NCBI GenBank assembly: GCA_013339895.1
Contig: JABACO010000011.1
Coordinates: 2,873,306 to 2,937,305 of the forward strand
DNA length: 64,000 nucleotides
Source: Ephydatia muelleri
Taxonomy: Eukaryota > Porifera > Demospongiae > Spongillida > Spongillidae
Direction: 5' to 3'
In this document: positions 43,014 through 53,994 of the stretch, one piece after another
Layout: every line of letters begins with the position of its first letter
Position numbering within the stretch: position 1 is the first letter of the stretch
The notes under the pieces: generated by a model
The model's input: only the letters and a program-made list of their open reading frames with translations
Databases searched by the model: none
Told to the model about the DNA's origin: nothing
Made by a program: the position numbers and the translations under genes

Positions 43014-44323
43014 ATGTCTCTCTCTTTTCATTCAGGCATGGCTCTTTACGGAGTGATCGGACAGTTCAACCGTGACAATGACGATTGGGACGCATACTGT
43101 GAACGTTTTGACCTATACGCAACTGCAAATGGAATCGACTCAGCCGAGAAACGTCGTGCGGTGTTCCTAACTGTTTGCGGAGCATCCACATACGAACTAA
43201 TTCATAGCCTGGTCGCCCCTAACAAACCAAACGACAAAAGCCTTCAAGATTTAGTCAAAATAGTGAAAGAACATCTTTCGCCAAAACCATCAAGCATTGT
43301 TCAGCGCTTTCACTTCAACGCCTGCATCCAAAGTGAAAATGAATAAGTGACACAGTACGTGGCAGAGCTAAGGCGACTAGCTGAGTCCTGCGAATTCGAC
43401 GCTTCATTGGAGAACATGTTGCGTGATCGGCTTGTCTGTGGCTTGCGTGACACTAAAATGCAACGTCGTCTACTGGCTGAACGAGAACTGACCTTCAACA
43501 AAGCCCTGGAGATAGCGCGAGCCGCCAAGCTGGCTGACAAAAGTGTAAAGGACTTACAAAGTCAGGTGCATCCAGATTTGATGAATGTCTATGCTGTGGA
43601 AAGACGACAGGAGAAAAGCGGTTTCAGGTCGTGCTCATGTTGTGGGGGTAGACATCGTAGCTTCAACTGCCGCCACAAGACGACAGTGTGTTACGCATGC
43701 AGGAAGCAGGGACACCTGGCTAAGGTCTGTCACAGTTCTAAGAAAGTGCCAAGTGAGCGTTCGCGCTCACCAGTAGTGCAAAACAAAGACTCCCGAGAAA
43801 AAGACGAAGAACCGAAAGTGTATACCCTTTTCACCTCAAGGAGAAGTTGGTTAAGCCGCTGACAGTAACAATCAATGTCAATGGAGCCGCACTGACCATG
43901 GAGGTCGATACTGGGACAGCAGTTTCAGTAATCAGCAAACTAAGCTACAAGTGCACATGGCCCATGGAGAACAGACCACTGTTGAAGAAGACAAACGTTC
44001 AGCTGCGAACATACTCAGGAGAGAAACTGCCAGTTCTAGGCGAACTATCGGTGGTCGTCCACTACAAGGGTCAAGAAGAGCGCTTGGGGCTGGTGGTCAT
44101 AGCTGGAAAAGGGCCAACGCTGATGGGGAGAAACTGGCTGGAATGTTTGCAAGTCCAATGGTTAGGAGGCTCAAGAATACACCATGTAACCACCACCTCT
44201 AATCAGATCGGCCTGAAGGAGATGTTGGACCAGCATCAAACACTTTTCAAGGACGAGTTAGGTCGGATAAAGGGAGTGAAGGCAACAATACATGTGGACA
44301 AGCACGCAACACCAAGGTTCTTC
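43014..44323 (+). pseudogene. Ty3/gypsy gag-protease fragment, truncated before RT
   Basis: Gag starts MSLSFHSGMALYGVIGQF. The capsid region includes NDDWDAYCERFDLYA and LRDRLVCGLRDTKMQRRLL. Nucleocapsid has CSCCGGRHRSFNC and the CCHC knuckle CYACRKQGHLAKVC. A TAA stop interrupts gag at 43344-43346. The aspartic protease follows in another frame with VDTGTAVSVIS (the DTG triad) and LMGRNWLE. The pol frame ends abruptly at about 44323, where Ngaro-type terminal repeat sequence begins, so RT and integrase are absent. Confidence 0.85.
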
Positions 44324-44473
44324 AAACTATGCTCTCTCCAATTGCAATTGGATACATATGATGTAGGTGTGAGGCATGTGAGCATGGCCACGTGGTGGAG
44401 GGTATATTAGCCTTGGGAGCGGGAAGATTGGTCAGTCTAGGTCTCAGTGCACGCGACACCGGGAAATTTCAAC

Positions 44474-45327
44474 ATGTCTGATCACGAGGAGGAAAACGCT
44501 GTTCTGACGGATAAGGGAAAGGAAAAGGATAAGGGAAAGAACGCTGACAGATCCTCTGACCGTTCGCTTACTGCGCGAATGGACCTGACGCTTCAGTCCA
44601 TGCAGCAAATGCGGGAGGAGATGAAGGCTGGACAAGAAGAGACGGCCCTCAAGCTAGCGCACAACGCCAAGCGTGACCCGTTCTCGTTCCGCCGGAAGGG
44701 AAACGAGAACCAGTTTCGTTTCTGCGAGGACGTCGAGGAGCAGCTGCAGTCCACATCGTCCAGCATTTCTCGCGCTGAAAAAGGAGCGGGAAAGGAGGCC
44801 CTATCACGTGCAAAGAACGCTGTGGAACAAGGTATGGAGCTTCTCTCCCGCAGGAAGAAGCTCATCAAGCTTGCCGATCGCTCCGAGGCCGGTTGGGCCC
44901 TCGTAGAAGAGTATTTTGAGGACGACCTCGCCGAAGATTCCGAAGACGAGAGACGGATCGAAAAAGCAGAACGTGCGACGGAGAGGAAGATCGCCAAGTG
45001 CCTGCACAAGGTAAAAAAAGAGCCTACTGCACTGGTACCATTCGCGGGGTCCGCACCAGGAGCCTGCCACCAATGTGGTGAATTCGGCCATTGGAGGCGT
45101 GAATGCCCTAAACGTGTGGTCGCAGGTGCAACGTGTCCTTTATTACATGTAGTGAGTAAAAATGCGGAGTATACAGAGGACACGTGTTCAGGTGTCAAGG
45201 GTGTATGTAAGGGGAATGAAGGTGTTGATTTACAGAAAGGTGACATTTTATTGCCACCCCATGGTGTGTATCCTACTGTCAAGGGTAGACTGCATAGTTG
45301 CGTTACATTTTGGAGGGAGGAGTTATG
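44474..45327 (+). CDS. Ngaro-like gag protein
   Basis: Starts MSDHEEENAVLTDKG at the end of A1. A charged N-terminus is followed by FSFRRKGNENQFRF, SRRKKLIKLADRSEAGWALV, an acidic block EDDLAEDSEDERRIEKAER, and one CCHC knuckle CHQCGEFGHWRREC. The frame stays open past the knuckle into the RT start motif region (VKGRLHSCVTFWRE) and ends at 45361 beyond a deletion junction. Gag packages the element RNA. The homologous segment in the DIRS-type gag at 34512 supports the assignment. Confidence 0.8.
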
Positions 45328-45505
45328 TGCCCACCACCATCCCTTATTCCCAGGGTTTTGAAACATGCAGAAATATGCAAAGCAAAGGGAACTTTGGTTG
45401 TGCCTGCATGGGAATCAAACCCATTTTGGCCACTGATATGTCTCAATGGTCTAGATTTTGCCAAGTTTGTCGACCCATTTGTGTCGCTGCCATTGTCAGA
45501 TAATC
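45260..45505 (+). pseudogene. fused remnants of Ngaro RT start and RNase H C-terminus
   Basis: VKGRLHSCVTFWRE at about 45280-45320 corresponds to the start of DIRS-group RT domains (typically followed by the YxDD core). Directly after it, in another frame, comes CPPPSLIPRVLKHAEICK and GTLVVPAWESNPFWPL, the region after RNase H. Everything between, including all catalytic RT residues, is missing. This marks an internal deletion of roughly 2 kb at about 45320-45330. Confidence 0.7.
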
Positions 45506-45639
45506 TTTTTGCCCTGGTGAATCTGGGCAAGTGTTGTTCCATGGGGAAGTCCCTAACTCTGCTGTCTATGCTCTCAGGGTTAATTTTGTGGTATAACCTT
45601 GCACTGGGCAGTTGCTTGGGTAGGCTTGCATTCTGTAAC

Positions 45640-45860
45640 AATGTGAGCTGTGCCAACCTTTGCGTGTTGACTGTGTTTAGCCAGTTGAGCTGTGTCGACC
45701 GGTGTGTTGACTGTAACAATGTGAGCTGTGCCAACCTTTGCGTGTTGACTGTGTTTAGCCATTTGGGCTGTGTCAACTGGCGTGTTGACTGTGTTTAGCC
45801 AGTTGAGCTATGTCGACCGGTGTGTTGACTGTGTTTAGCCACTTGGGCGTATAGTGCCAA
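45640..45860. repeat. minisatellite inside the recombinase gene; inverted copy at 46117-46172
   Basis: Units with TGTTGACTGTGTTTAGCCA and GAGCTGTGTCGACCGG repeat about five times at 45640-45860. Complementary units (GGCTAAACACAGTCAACACG) occur at 46117-46172. The two clusters are in inverted orientation and bracket the inverted coding segment at 45795-46080. Confidence 0.85.
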
Positions 45861-46080
45861 ATGCACTGCCTGGACAGGGAATGCAGGTACTTTGTGTCTG
45901 GCCTCTGCCCAAGTCTTCCATCTCTGGTATGCTCCTAGATATTTCTTTGTTGTGGAATCTGCCCTGCTTCTCAGAACCGTGGCTGGTAGAGACTGGGCTA
46001 AGCGTTGTAACTCAGGGTCCTCCAGATTCTTCAGCAAAGGCCAGACACCTGCAGACATCACATCTACAAGGATAGAAAAA
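45795..46080 (-). pseudogene. inverted N-terminal segment of the Ngaro tyrosine recombinase
   Basis: The minus-strand frame encodes VWPLLKNLEDPELQRLAQ, then SRADSTTKKYLGAYQRWKTW and FPVQAVHLALYAQ, which is the SAM-like DNA-binding N-terminus of DIRS-group recombinases. The catalytic part lies on the plus strand from 46165. The frame then runs into minisatellite-encoded residues (VAKHSQH) identical to those preceding the plus-strand part. An inversion between inverted minisatellite copies explains this. Confidence 0.75.
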
Positions 46081-46164
46081 AGCAGTTAGAAATTCACTGA
46101 TGATTGTTCTCGTAATCAATGGTCAACACGCCGGTTGACACAGCCCAAATGGCTAAACACAGTC

Positions 46165-46950
46165 AACACGCCCTGCAACATCTAAGTGAGTCTGTGCAGT
46201 CCAAAGCTGCAGTAGAGGAGGCAGTGCATGCACTGTCATGGTTGCATGAGGTAGCCGGGCTCGAGCCTGTGAGTAGTGTGCCTATAGTGCAGGCTACACT
46301 GAGTGGTCTGAGGCGTGTTCTGGCCAAACCCAAAACTTGTAAAGAGCCAATTACAGTAGATATGTTGAAGGCCATGGTGGAGTCTGTGGGGCCAGATCCA
46401 TCCCTGACGGAGGTCAGGTTGTTGGCAATGTGTTTGATATCATTTGCTGGATTCCTGAGGTGTGATGAGCTGATTAAGCTTAAGTGTTCCGATATAACTA
46501 TAAATGCAGTGAGTATGATTATTACTGTTGCCTCCAGTAAGACAGATCAGTACAGAGAGTGTTCTTCCCTTGTTGTGGCTAGGACATGGACAGAGACCTG
46601 TCCAGTGAGCATGTTGGAAAGGTATTTCACCATGGGTGGGTTATGTCACACATCGCATGAGAGGGTGTTTAGGGGAATAACTAAGACCAGAACTGGTGAA
46701 AAACTACGGGGCTGAGCTATTCCAGGGCATGGGAGATTCTGTTGGAGAAGATAAAAGCAATGGGTTGGGACCCATCACAGTTTGGGATGCATAGTCTGAG
46801 GGCGGGAGGCGCCACAGCTGCGGCCAACGGAGGTGTACCTGACCGATTGTTTAAGCGGCATGGCCGCTGGAGGTCAGAACAGCAAAGGATGGGTATATTA
46901 AGGACTCAGTCGAAAACTGTCTGGAGGTATCCAAACACCCAGGCCTGTAA
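46165..46950 (+). pseudogene. Ngaro tyrosine recombinase, catalytic part
   Basis: Begins HLSESVQSKAAVEEAVHAL and continues with SWLHEVAGL. Catalytic features are R in GFLRCDELIKL, K in ASSKTDQYREC, H-x-x-R in MHSLRAGGATAAA and W in HGRWRSE. The catalytic tyrosine context, AKDGYIKDS, is present but in another frame, so a frameshift lies just before it. A further frame change lies between 46715 and 46742. The coding sequence stops at 46948-46950, about 25 bp before B1. The gene cannot make active enzyme as sequenced. Confidence 0.8.
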
Positions 46951-47630
46951 GTGCTCACTGCTTTCTTTGTAACTCTATGTTAGGTGTCGTGCACAGCCGA
47001 CGCTACACCATGTGTTGTCATGGGAGTGGGTAGGGTGCATGAGTATGTGGGAGGCAATAGGAGAGAGATAAACGTTTATGTCGTTTGAACGTAGTGAATT
47101 AGACAGAAACTATGCTCTCTCCGATTGCAATTGGATACATATGATGTAGGTGTGAGGCATGTGAGCATGGCCACGTGGTGGAGGGTATATTAGCCTTGGG
47201 AGCGGGAAGATTGGTCAGTCTAGGTCTCAGTGCACGCGACACCGGGAAATTTCAACATGTGTGTATTTTTTCAAGTGTTTTTGTCCTACCGGTAGCAGGT
47301 TGCTCCTTGACATCATGACCACACAGATAAAAGTGGAAGATTCCGGGCAATGGAACTCAGGTGTTCAGAGCAGTATGTGTAGGTTTTTCCTCACTAAGTG
47401 AGGTTTTTTTCCCTGAGCTGGTGTGGGCCCATCGCTCTAAATAAATTAGGCAAAAATTTAAATTTAGATATAGGTAGTTGGTCCCTGCTCTGCATGTGTG
47501 CTTGTATGTCCTTGTGAAGTGTTGGTTGTATTTGTCAATTGTCTATGTTAGGTGCACAGCCGACGCTACACCATGTGTTGTCATGGGAGTGGGTAGGGTG
47601 CATGAGTATGTGGGAGGCAATAGGAGAGAG

Positions 47631-48540
47631 CTGGCAATCTCACCTTAAACGCATCAGCCCCTTTTTGGTTTGTGGAAAGGATGTATGGTGGTGTACTGAT
47701 GAAGAAGGCTATGTATTCAAGGACGGAAATAGTGATCCTGAATATCAACCTGCTGGTCCAAATCTTTTTCACTTTCGTGACACATACCTTCCCCAGGTGT
47801 ATGCTAGACAGAAGGAATGCTGGGAGACAATAATACAGAACAAAATTGAAATACCAGCCACATCAATTAAAGTATACTCTCAGGAAGGAGATTATACATC
47901 AACACAGGAATTTCTACACCACATAGGCACACCTTTAACAGAACCATGCCAAGACAATTGTTCTGATCACACAATAAGCAATGAAAGCAGTGGCCTGACA
48001 CTGTGCATAGAAAACATGCAGCAATCTACACCTGACAACTTACTGCAAAGCTGAACTGAAGTACCTCAGGCTGAAACAGAAGCTGTAAAAAACAAAATAG
48101 TGGAAGACATGAATGTAGCAGGCAGTCATACAGATTTCTCATTCTCAAGCGACACAATAATGACAACATGACTCAATACTACCACCTGCGTACAGTATTG
48201 AAACAAAATTGTGCAAAGCCCTAATTAAATGTACTGGCTACAATAAAGATATTAAAGAACTTGATGAACTAAGGAAGTGTTTGAAAATGAAAAAACAGCA
48301 GAAACATGACAAACAGTTCTATGGTGATGTGCAATACTATAGGCAACTGCTGGGAAGGTGAAAAGAAACATCGTACTAATACACAGTGAACATCAAAAGG
48401 CAATCAAAAAATACGAAAAAGACTATTTTGCAAAAACTGGTCGAATTCCTTCAAAAGATGAAGAAATATGGTTAACTCTGGTGAGGAAGAACTACGCAAG
48501 CAAGTTGCTGCAGATGTGGGATAAAGACATTTAATTGTTT
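47631..48540 (+). pseudogene. second copy (C-terminal fragment) of the unclassified mobile gene
   Basis: From the end of B2 the plus strand encodes SWQSHLKRISPFLVCGKDVW, then EEGYVFKDGNSDP, LFHFRDTYLPQVY and IKVYSQEGDYTS. These align with the end of the minus-strand gene at 38.3-38.6 kb (SWQAHLNRIAPYL, EGYEFFDGSDP, LHFRNTFIEKL). The SQHPQSSQPAV minisatellite is absent here. Degenerate coding similar to the basic tail continues to about 48540 (DELRKCLKMKKQQKHDKQFY) with stops. The catalytic regions are missing, cut off by the Ngaro-like element. Confidence 0.7.
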
Positions 48541-50269
48541 TGCAAAAGTTGCTAAGGGTGCACTAACAATTTGCAGGGAGAGAAGTCTGCCAGACATCGA
48601 GACTATGAAATGTGATGAGCCAAGAGCTTTGTTAGCATCTCAGACTTAGACTTCATGAGTGTTCATTCAGTAATAGAACAACTAGGAGAAAGCTGGGGTC
48701 ACATTCTTCTTTCTGGCCCCAAATGTCACCCTGAGTGCATGTTTGTTAAATGTGCTGGTGCTATGTGAAACAATATGTCAGGCAACACTGCGGAAACTCC
48801 ATAACCAAGCTGCGAGAGACTGTAAGATATGCACTTTCACCTCACATTTGAGAGCTCAGCTGCACACTACCTTTTCAGACCATACTTGGAAATGGAGAGG
48901 CATATTCACATGAAGCCAATGGATTTAGTGTTTGAAAGGATAAAGGCATTACAGAAGGAACATAGGCAACATCCGTAAAGGAGCTTACAAAACAATTCCT
49001 AATTCTCCCAATGCCAAATGTGCATGTGCATGTATAAAACCATACAGGATCTCATGCATCATTTTGGGGCATTAATCAAAAGTCTGTTCCCACGATGCAG
49101 CCCACCCTTCAACCGTGCGTTTGCAGATGAGAAACATTCTGCCCACTTTCTCTTGTGCGTCATTAGACGACATGGTTCTCCTTCCATGCTCCTGCAGCTT
49201 TTTAGATTTGGCTGCATTGGTCATCCGTTTCTTGTATGCACCCCTTGGCTGTAACCGTTTCTACAGCGACTTCCAAACGCCAGCTGCTTTTATGCTTGTA
49301 GACCTAGATGACTGATTCATACAAGCAGTTTCCTCCACATGGGATAAGGATAAACGATCTCCACATCATTTGCAAACTGACAAAAATGGCTACGCATTTT
49401 GGTGTGCCCCAGTTGGGTTCATATTCTGTACAGCAAGGTTATCTGTAATGCTAGAATTAAACAACAACACATGGGTAGACAAAACACATTCTGACAATTG
49501 TGTGAATTCGTTATTTTAATGACACGGTACCAAATGGCGATGCTAATCACGTAGGTACTGAATTTGAGCTATAAACGCTAACGCATTTGGGTGTTACCAC
49601 ACTATAAAATCAACTAGGCCAAAGTATGTGTCTTATTAAGCTGTATTTACTTCACTAATTTCAAGAACGTTTGTCTATCAGATATGTAGAAATTAAATAA
49701 AATGTTGTTACATGGATACGGGTCACTAAAGGTAAACATTTAATAACAAAGGAAGTTCTTTATTGTTTGTGCCACCTTTTTGCTAGTAATACCAAAGCAT
49801 ATCTGCCGAGTCAAAATTATAGTTTATGATTTGGCAGTTAAGAAAAATTCAAGATAACATTAAAATTCATGCAAAATTTTTTAGTGACAATTCCTTTGTA
49901 AAGCAACTTGACAGTACATTACAGTTGATTGGAGTGCAGCACCAACAATACTTTGGCGGTGCATTTGTTGGGAACCATGTTCATAAGGCACAGAAGGTAC
50001 ATGTACTATGTCTTTAGCAAATCATTAACCATAAAAACCTTTTCCAGCTACACTGTGCACAGCCATCTCACAAATAGCACAAGAGAAACCGCCCCATCGA
50101 TCTGGAGAGGTAGCAGAGAACATGACAAACTTTATCAATGTGTTTTTCCTTGTTTGGAAAATGCCACATCACTGACCAGAACTTTATTGATGACAGATCC
50201 ATGCATCAGACCAGGTTGGCAGAATGTTTCCTTTTATTTTCTGACCATCTTTTTCTTCTTCTTCAACTG
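48541..50269. other. gene-free or unrecognised transposon debris
   Basis: No recognisable domain. On the minus strand, 49080-49290 reads RGAYKKRMTNAAKSKKLQEH and further open sequence that could be a decayed exon of unknown origin. Confidence 0.35.
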
Positions 50270-50612
50270 AACAGATTCATGGCATTCTCCCAGGACACAT
50301 TTCCTACAGTTCCAATAAAAATACACTTAATGGAAGACCATCCGGTACAGTGGGCAGTGGCATATCATGTTGGTTTTGGTCTCTTAGGAGAACAGGGTAC
50401 AGAGTCCATAGATGCCAAGTTTACTCGACTTAGCTTGGCATTTGTATCAATAAAAGACCGGGCGAAACAACTGCAGTGCATCGTAAAGAACATTTGTTAA
50501 GCATTGAACCACACATGGTGGCAGCTATACTCCCTCCAACCACGAAACAAAAGACATAGTTCTCCTCACCCACTACTGTTCTATGCATTTAGTAATAATC
50601 ACAGGATAAAGT
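50270..50612 (+). pseudogene. C-terminal fragment of a transposon-associated protein (HLMEDH...GEQGTES motif)
   Basis: Encodes KIHLMEDHPVQWAVAYHVGF, then GLLGEQGTESIDAKFTRL and DRAKQLQCIVKNI. I know this HxLEDH / GEQGxESxHxxFN / IKDR-QLK pattern as the conserved C-terminal block of abundant uncharacterised cnidarian and sponge mobile-element proteins. Upstream coding context is lost and the frame breaks after VKNIC. It may belong to the same broad group as the gene at 38.4-41.4 kb, but that link is not shown by this sequence. Confidence 0.5.
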
Positions 50613-51124
50613 TAGAAACATTTAGGGCGAAATTGACGATTTCTCAGCCATCAGTCGTGGATTGTGTTTGATGAATCAAGGGTGGTTAAAAGGCTTTTCC
50701 ACACTGGATACTCAATTCCAGGTTGGAAAACCTTTAATGCACTGGGTTTGTGTTTGAAACCAACCTGCATTGTGTTCATTAAACCCAACCTGGAAGTATG
50801 TATTTTCAGTTCATATGAAAAATTGGAGGACACATGTTTGGAAAATTCGCATGTTTGGCCATGTTTCTTAGAAGTTCTAAAAATGCATCAACACATTAGA
50901 TGATAAAAACTCACTTGTATACTATTTGTCATGTAATGCACACGTATAATATTATTTCCTTGTGTTTCCAACCGCTTGTCTCTAAACGCAGAGAATCAGT
51001 GTATACTTAGTCACAACACCGTTCAACAAAAATACGGTGTCTCTATTACTTTAACCTGTTGGTTTGAGGAGGTAAACACCAATGACTGTAACTATCCACA
51101 TCGCTCTGCCATTTGTTATTTCCG
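50613..51124. other. no recognised gene
   Basis: A frame at 50664-50903 contains PGWKTFNALGLCLKPTCIV but cannot be assigned. Confidence 0.3.
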
Positions 51125-51625
51125 TTATGGATGTTCTGCTTCATCTAAATCATACATGCTTGCATTTAAAAATTGCTTGTTCTCCAAATCGCTCTCATCT
51201 GATGAAGATGCTGCTAAAACATTTTTCATTGCCCACAAATTCGACGATGCATCGAAATATTGCTTTCTATGCTTCAGGTACGTATTTGACGAGACTGTTT
51301 CACGATAGTGTGGACAATAACGATGGTTACAAGGCATTTTCAGCTTGAATTGCTTAGCCAGCACTCTCTGCTCAGTAATTATGTCATACAAACACGTGTG
51401 GACCAATGGGAATATTTGCACCAAATAGCATATTGCTTGATCTGTCCATTCATTGCTTCTGTAGTACATATTAATGATCTGCGCATCAAGAATGCCTTTG
51501 CCATTTGTCACTCCCAGTCGTGTGAATGTATCAGTAATCCCTTGTCGGCCTATTCTACCTTGCTCTGGTAAATCATTCATTATACAATATATATTTAAAA
51601 TACTGAAAATGTATTGCATCGACAC
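51125..51625 (-). pseudogene. zinc-finger-like N-terminal ORF of a mobile element (copy 1)
   Basis: Contains MPCNHRYCPHYRETVSSNTY followed by LKHRKQYFD, a C-x3-YC-xH...TY-xHR pattern resembling the N-terminal zinc-binding motif of EnSpm/CACTA-like transposase genes. An acidic-serine stretch SSSDESDLENKQFLNAS follows. A nearly identical copy lies at 55102-55344. The upstream part of the frame is probably 5' non-coding. Confidence 0.5.
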
Positions 51626-52975
51626 CGACTATGATATGTATATTAGGAGGGTCTCCCGCTAGCGCTGGATTGAACACTAATACCAGCCAAGAAAAATCCT
51701 CTCTTCTCTTCAAAGTTTGCAGGATCAGATAGCAAAATTGAAAAGCTCTACAGCTACCTCATTGAACAGCCACCACAGCACCGGAACCACCGAAGTAGAA
51801 AAGGATTGCCAAGGAATTGTCAGTACGCTATTTCTTGTTGTCATGGTTATCTTGCACACTAAACCACAGCCCTTTATTGAAAAATATACAGTCTGCCATC
51901 CATAGCACTGTGAAACACCTGCGCGATCAGACAGAGAATGCTATGGAGTGGAATACCTCCCTAAGGTACATGAGGTCATCAACATGCATTACTGATATAC
52001 TACATGATGAAGTTTCACAGATATTGCAAACCGGCATGTAACATATGAAGTTGTGACTGCTTGTCAAAGCAAAGTATGCCACACATCTAGTAGTATTTAA
52101 ACTCGTTTTCCGTGGTACATACGTTGTATCATTCATGCAGAAGCCGCTCGGATGTACTTCGCTAGCTTAAAGCGAAGCTCAAAAATGGTACTGGCTGGAA
52201 AGCTGGACGAATCCAAAAAGCGGCTGCGAAAGGTACAGCGAAAGCACAATGTGAGTCATATTTTGCAATCTAACACTGAAATTAATACATCTTTCATTTT
52301 TACAGAAAGCACATAGCAGGAAGAACGCCTGCCCCACTTCCAAAGCTATTGCTGCTGAGGAGAAAAACGAGGCAACAAAGATCCTCACTGTAGACTTTAT
52401 GACTTCCGAAGAAACAGGGCAGGAGTCAGCTGGGAGCGATAATGAACGGCGCCACCAGTTACCATTTTCAAAATTCGTCCACTTCCTTTGCGGAGCGACA
52501 GGGCGAATTCCATCATCGCCAGCATGGACCGAAAGGCCCAGCGCAGGAGCTCAGATAAAGCAAAGGAGATGTGCCGCAAGCGGTACAATGGTACTCAGCA
52601 ACTGCCTCCATCTGCTTCTCGGTGGGCCGTAAAGGAACTTAGCTAGCTTTGCTCTTGTGTGTCACTATGTTTATATGTATGCATAATTATGTGGTAGAAG
52701 ATACTAAACGTTTAGCGCAATTGTTAAATTTATAACCAATAGCTATAGGTTTACAATAGGTATCCACAGTAACGCAAATATCACATTTACTCCAGCATTT
52801 ACTTATGTGCAAATGTGAGTAAATTGCACTTATATACTGGTGTAAACACTGCGTAAATACGACGTTAGCAAAATTGTAAATATAGATGCAAATGTAAGTA
52901 AATGTCAAATATACATCACATTTCCATAACATTTCCATATGGTGTAAATGCACTGTTTCATCCAGTGGTTGGAAA
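51131..52975. repeat. large direct repeat, copy 1 (about 1.85 kb)
   Basis: Colinear and same-orientation match to 55115-56655. Shared landmarks: TTCTGCTTCATCT at the left edge, the zinc-finger-like minus ORF, the GCGATCAGACAGAGAATGC block, the plus-strand exon pair, and TGTTTCATCCAGTG at the right edge. Copy 1 has about 350 bp (51528-51880) missing from copy 2. The CAGTG end and the subterminal GTAAATG-type repeats resemble a CACTA (EnSpm) terminus. Confidence 0.8.
52140..52632 (+). pseudogene. two-exon C-terminal ORF remnant with RPLPLRSDR...RAKEM motif (copy 1)
   Basis: The first block encodes FASLKRSSKMVLAGKLDESK up to a GTGAG donor at about 52249. After an AG at about 52302 the text continues KAHSRKNACPTSKAIAAEEK, and later, in another frame, IRPLPLRSDRANSIIASMDR and MCRKRYNG. 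The intact version in copy 2 shows RPLPWRSDRVNSII and WAVKELS before the stop. I recall RPLxWRSxKV...LD...R as a conserved C-terminal tail of sponge and cnidarian mobile-element proteins. Confidence 0.5.
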
Positions 52976-53034
52976 CTAAGTAACAGAGTGAGCTTGCGGT
53001 GCACCACTGATTCGCAAAAGCTACCAGTCGATTT

Positions 53035-53943
53035 TTGGGATGTGCTGAATGGTTTCCGAGCAAATATGCAGCGAGTACAACATATCTCAACTGCCCATGT
53101 ATTCTATCATGGGTCAAACCATGTGCCGTTTTGCCTAATCGCACAAACGATTCCATAGGCAAGAAATCTATTCGAATTGTTTCGATCAAAGCCACCAAGA
53201 AAGGCTTCACCATTGTTCTTTGTGCCAATGGAGCAGGCGAGAAAGTACAAGCTCTCATCATTTTTAAATAAAAAGGTGGGAAGCTGGGTCCACGTATCAT
53301 TAAGACTATAATGTGTCCACCTAATGTGTTAGTGACGGCAAGCACTAATGGATGGATGACCGCTAACGTATATCACTGGTGGTTGAACACTGTGCATGGT
53401 ACCAATATGGCTCATACCATTTTTAAAGAAAAGCTGGGTCCACGTGTCATTAAGAATATAATGTGTCCACCTAACGTGTTAGTGACGGCAAGCACTAATG
53501 GATGGATGACCGCTAACGTATATCACTGGTGGTTGAACACTGTGTATGGTACCAATATGGCTGCACGACGTGTTTTGCTCATAGGCAATTACAAGGCTCA
53601 CATGACTGGTGATGAAAGCAAACGGATTGTTGACGAGAACTGCAACAGTGAGCTTATATTCATACCGGCTGGTTGCACATCACTGGTGCCACCCATGGAT
53701 GTGTTGGTAAACCGGCCATTCAAACAACACATGAGAGACTTGTGGGTTAAGTGGTTTTCTAACCACACGCAACGCACTGTTCATGGCAATCCTAAGACAC
53801 CATCACGGCAGGACGTAATCAACTGGGTGTCTGCAGCATGGGATAGCATAAAATCTGATACCATACAGGAGTTTTCTTACTCTGTGGCATCACTAACAGG
53901 GTGTATTTCTTCACTTCTTAGCCAACCAGCCAATGAGTACTGA
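53035..53943 (+). pseudogene. second pogo/Tigger-like transposase remnant
   Basis: Recognisable DDE_1 features: IRIVSIKATKKGFTIVLCA, EKVQALIIFK (then a stop at 53269-53271), STNGWMTANVYHWWLN, RRVLLIGNYKAHMT, and LIFIPAGCTSLVPPMDVLV followed by NRPFKQHM. The usual second catalytic aspartate (LL-xD-N) is replaced by N in LLIGNYKAH. A 150-bp in-frame duplication repeats the NGWMTANVYHWW segment. An in-frame stop, a lost catalytic residue and an internal duplication make it inactive. It is unlike the pogo remnant at 41.5 kb, so it is a different family. Confidence 0.75.
53281..53563. repeat. 150-bp in-frame tandem duplication within the transposase
   Basis: Starts of the copies (AAGCTGGGTCCACGT) are at 53281 and 53431, and the matched part is about 133 bp in each. 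Copies differ at only a handful of positions, so the duplication postdates the insertion. Confidence 0.9.
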
Positions 53944-53994
53944 GTGATCCAAAATGCTTTGCAGCAGCATGAGCATTGTTTCCATTTGCCATCA

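Larger units (their letters stand above)
44324..47630 (+). mobile_element. Ngaro-like (DIRS group) element with split direct repeats A1-B1-A2-B2
   Basis: A1 is at 44324-44478 (5'-truncated). ORF remnants run to 46950. B1 is at 46974-47067, A2 from 47068 (shared with A1 to about 47260), and B2 at 47543-47630. A1 and A2 share CTATGCTCTCTCC through TTCAACATGT, and B1 and B2 share CACAGCCGACGCTACACC through GGAGAGAG. This arrangement is diagnostic of Ngaro-type elements. Coding order is gag, RT/RNase H remnant, tyrosine recombinase. The element has lost most of its RT, contains frameshifts, and has an inverted internal segment. Left and right flanks are unrelated (gypsy pol versus the unclassified mobile gene). 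Confidence 0.85.

Noticed and set aside
50664..50903. 79-residue plus-strand frame
   Set aside because: Reads somewhat like protein but has no family match in memory and no context to support it as a gene.
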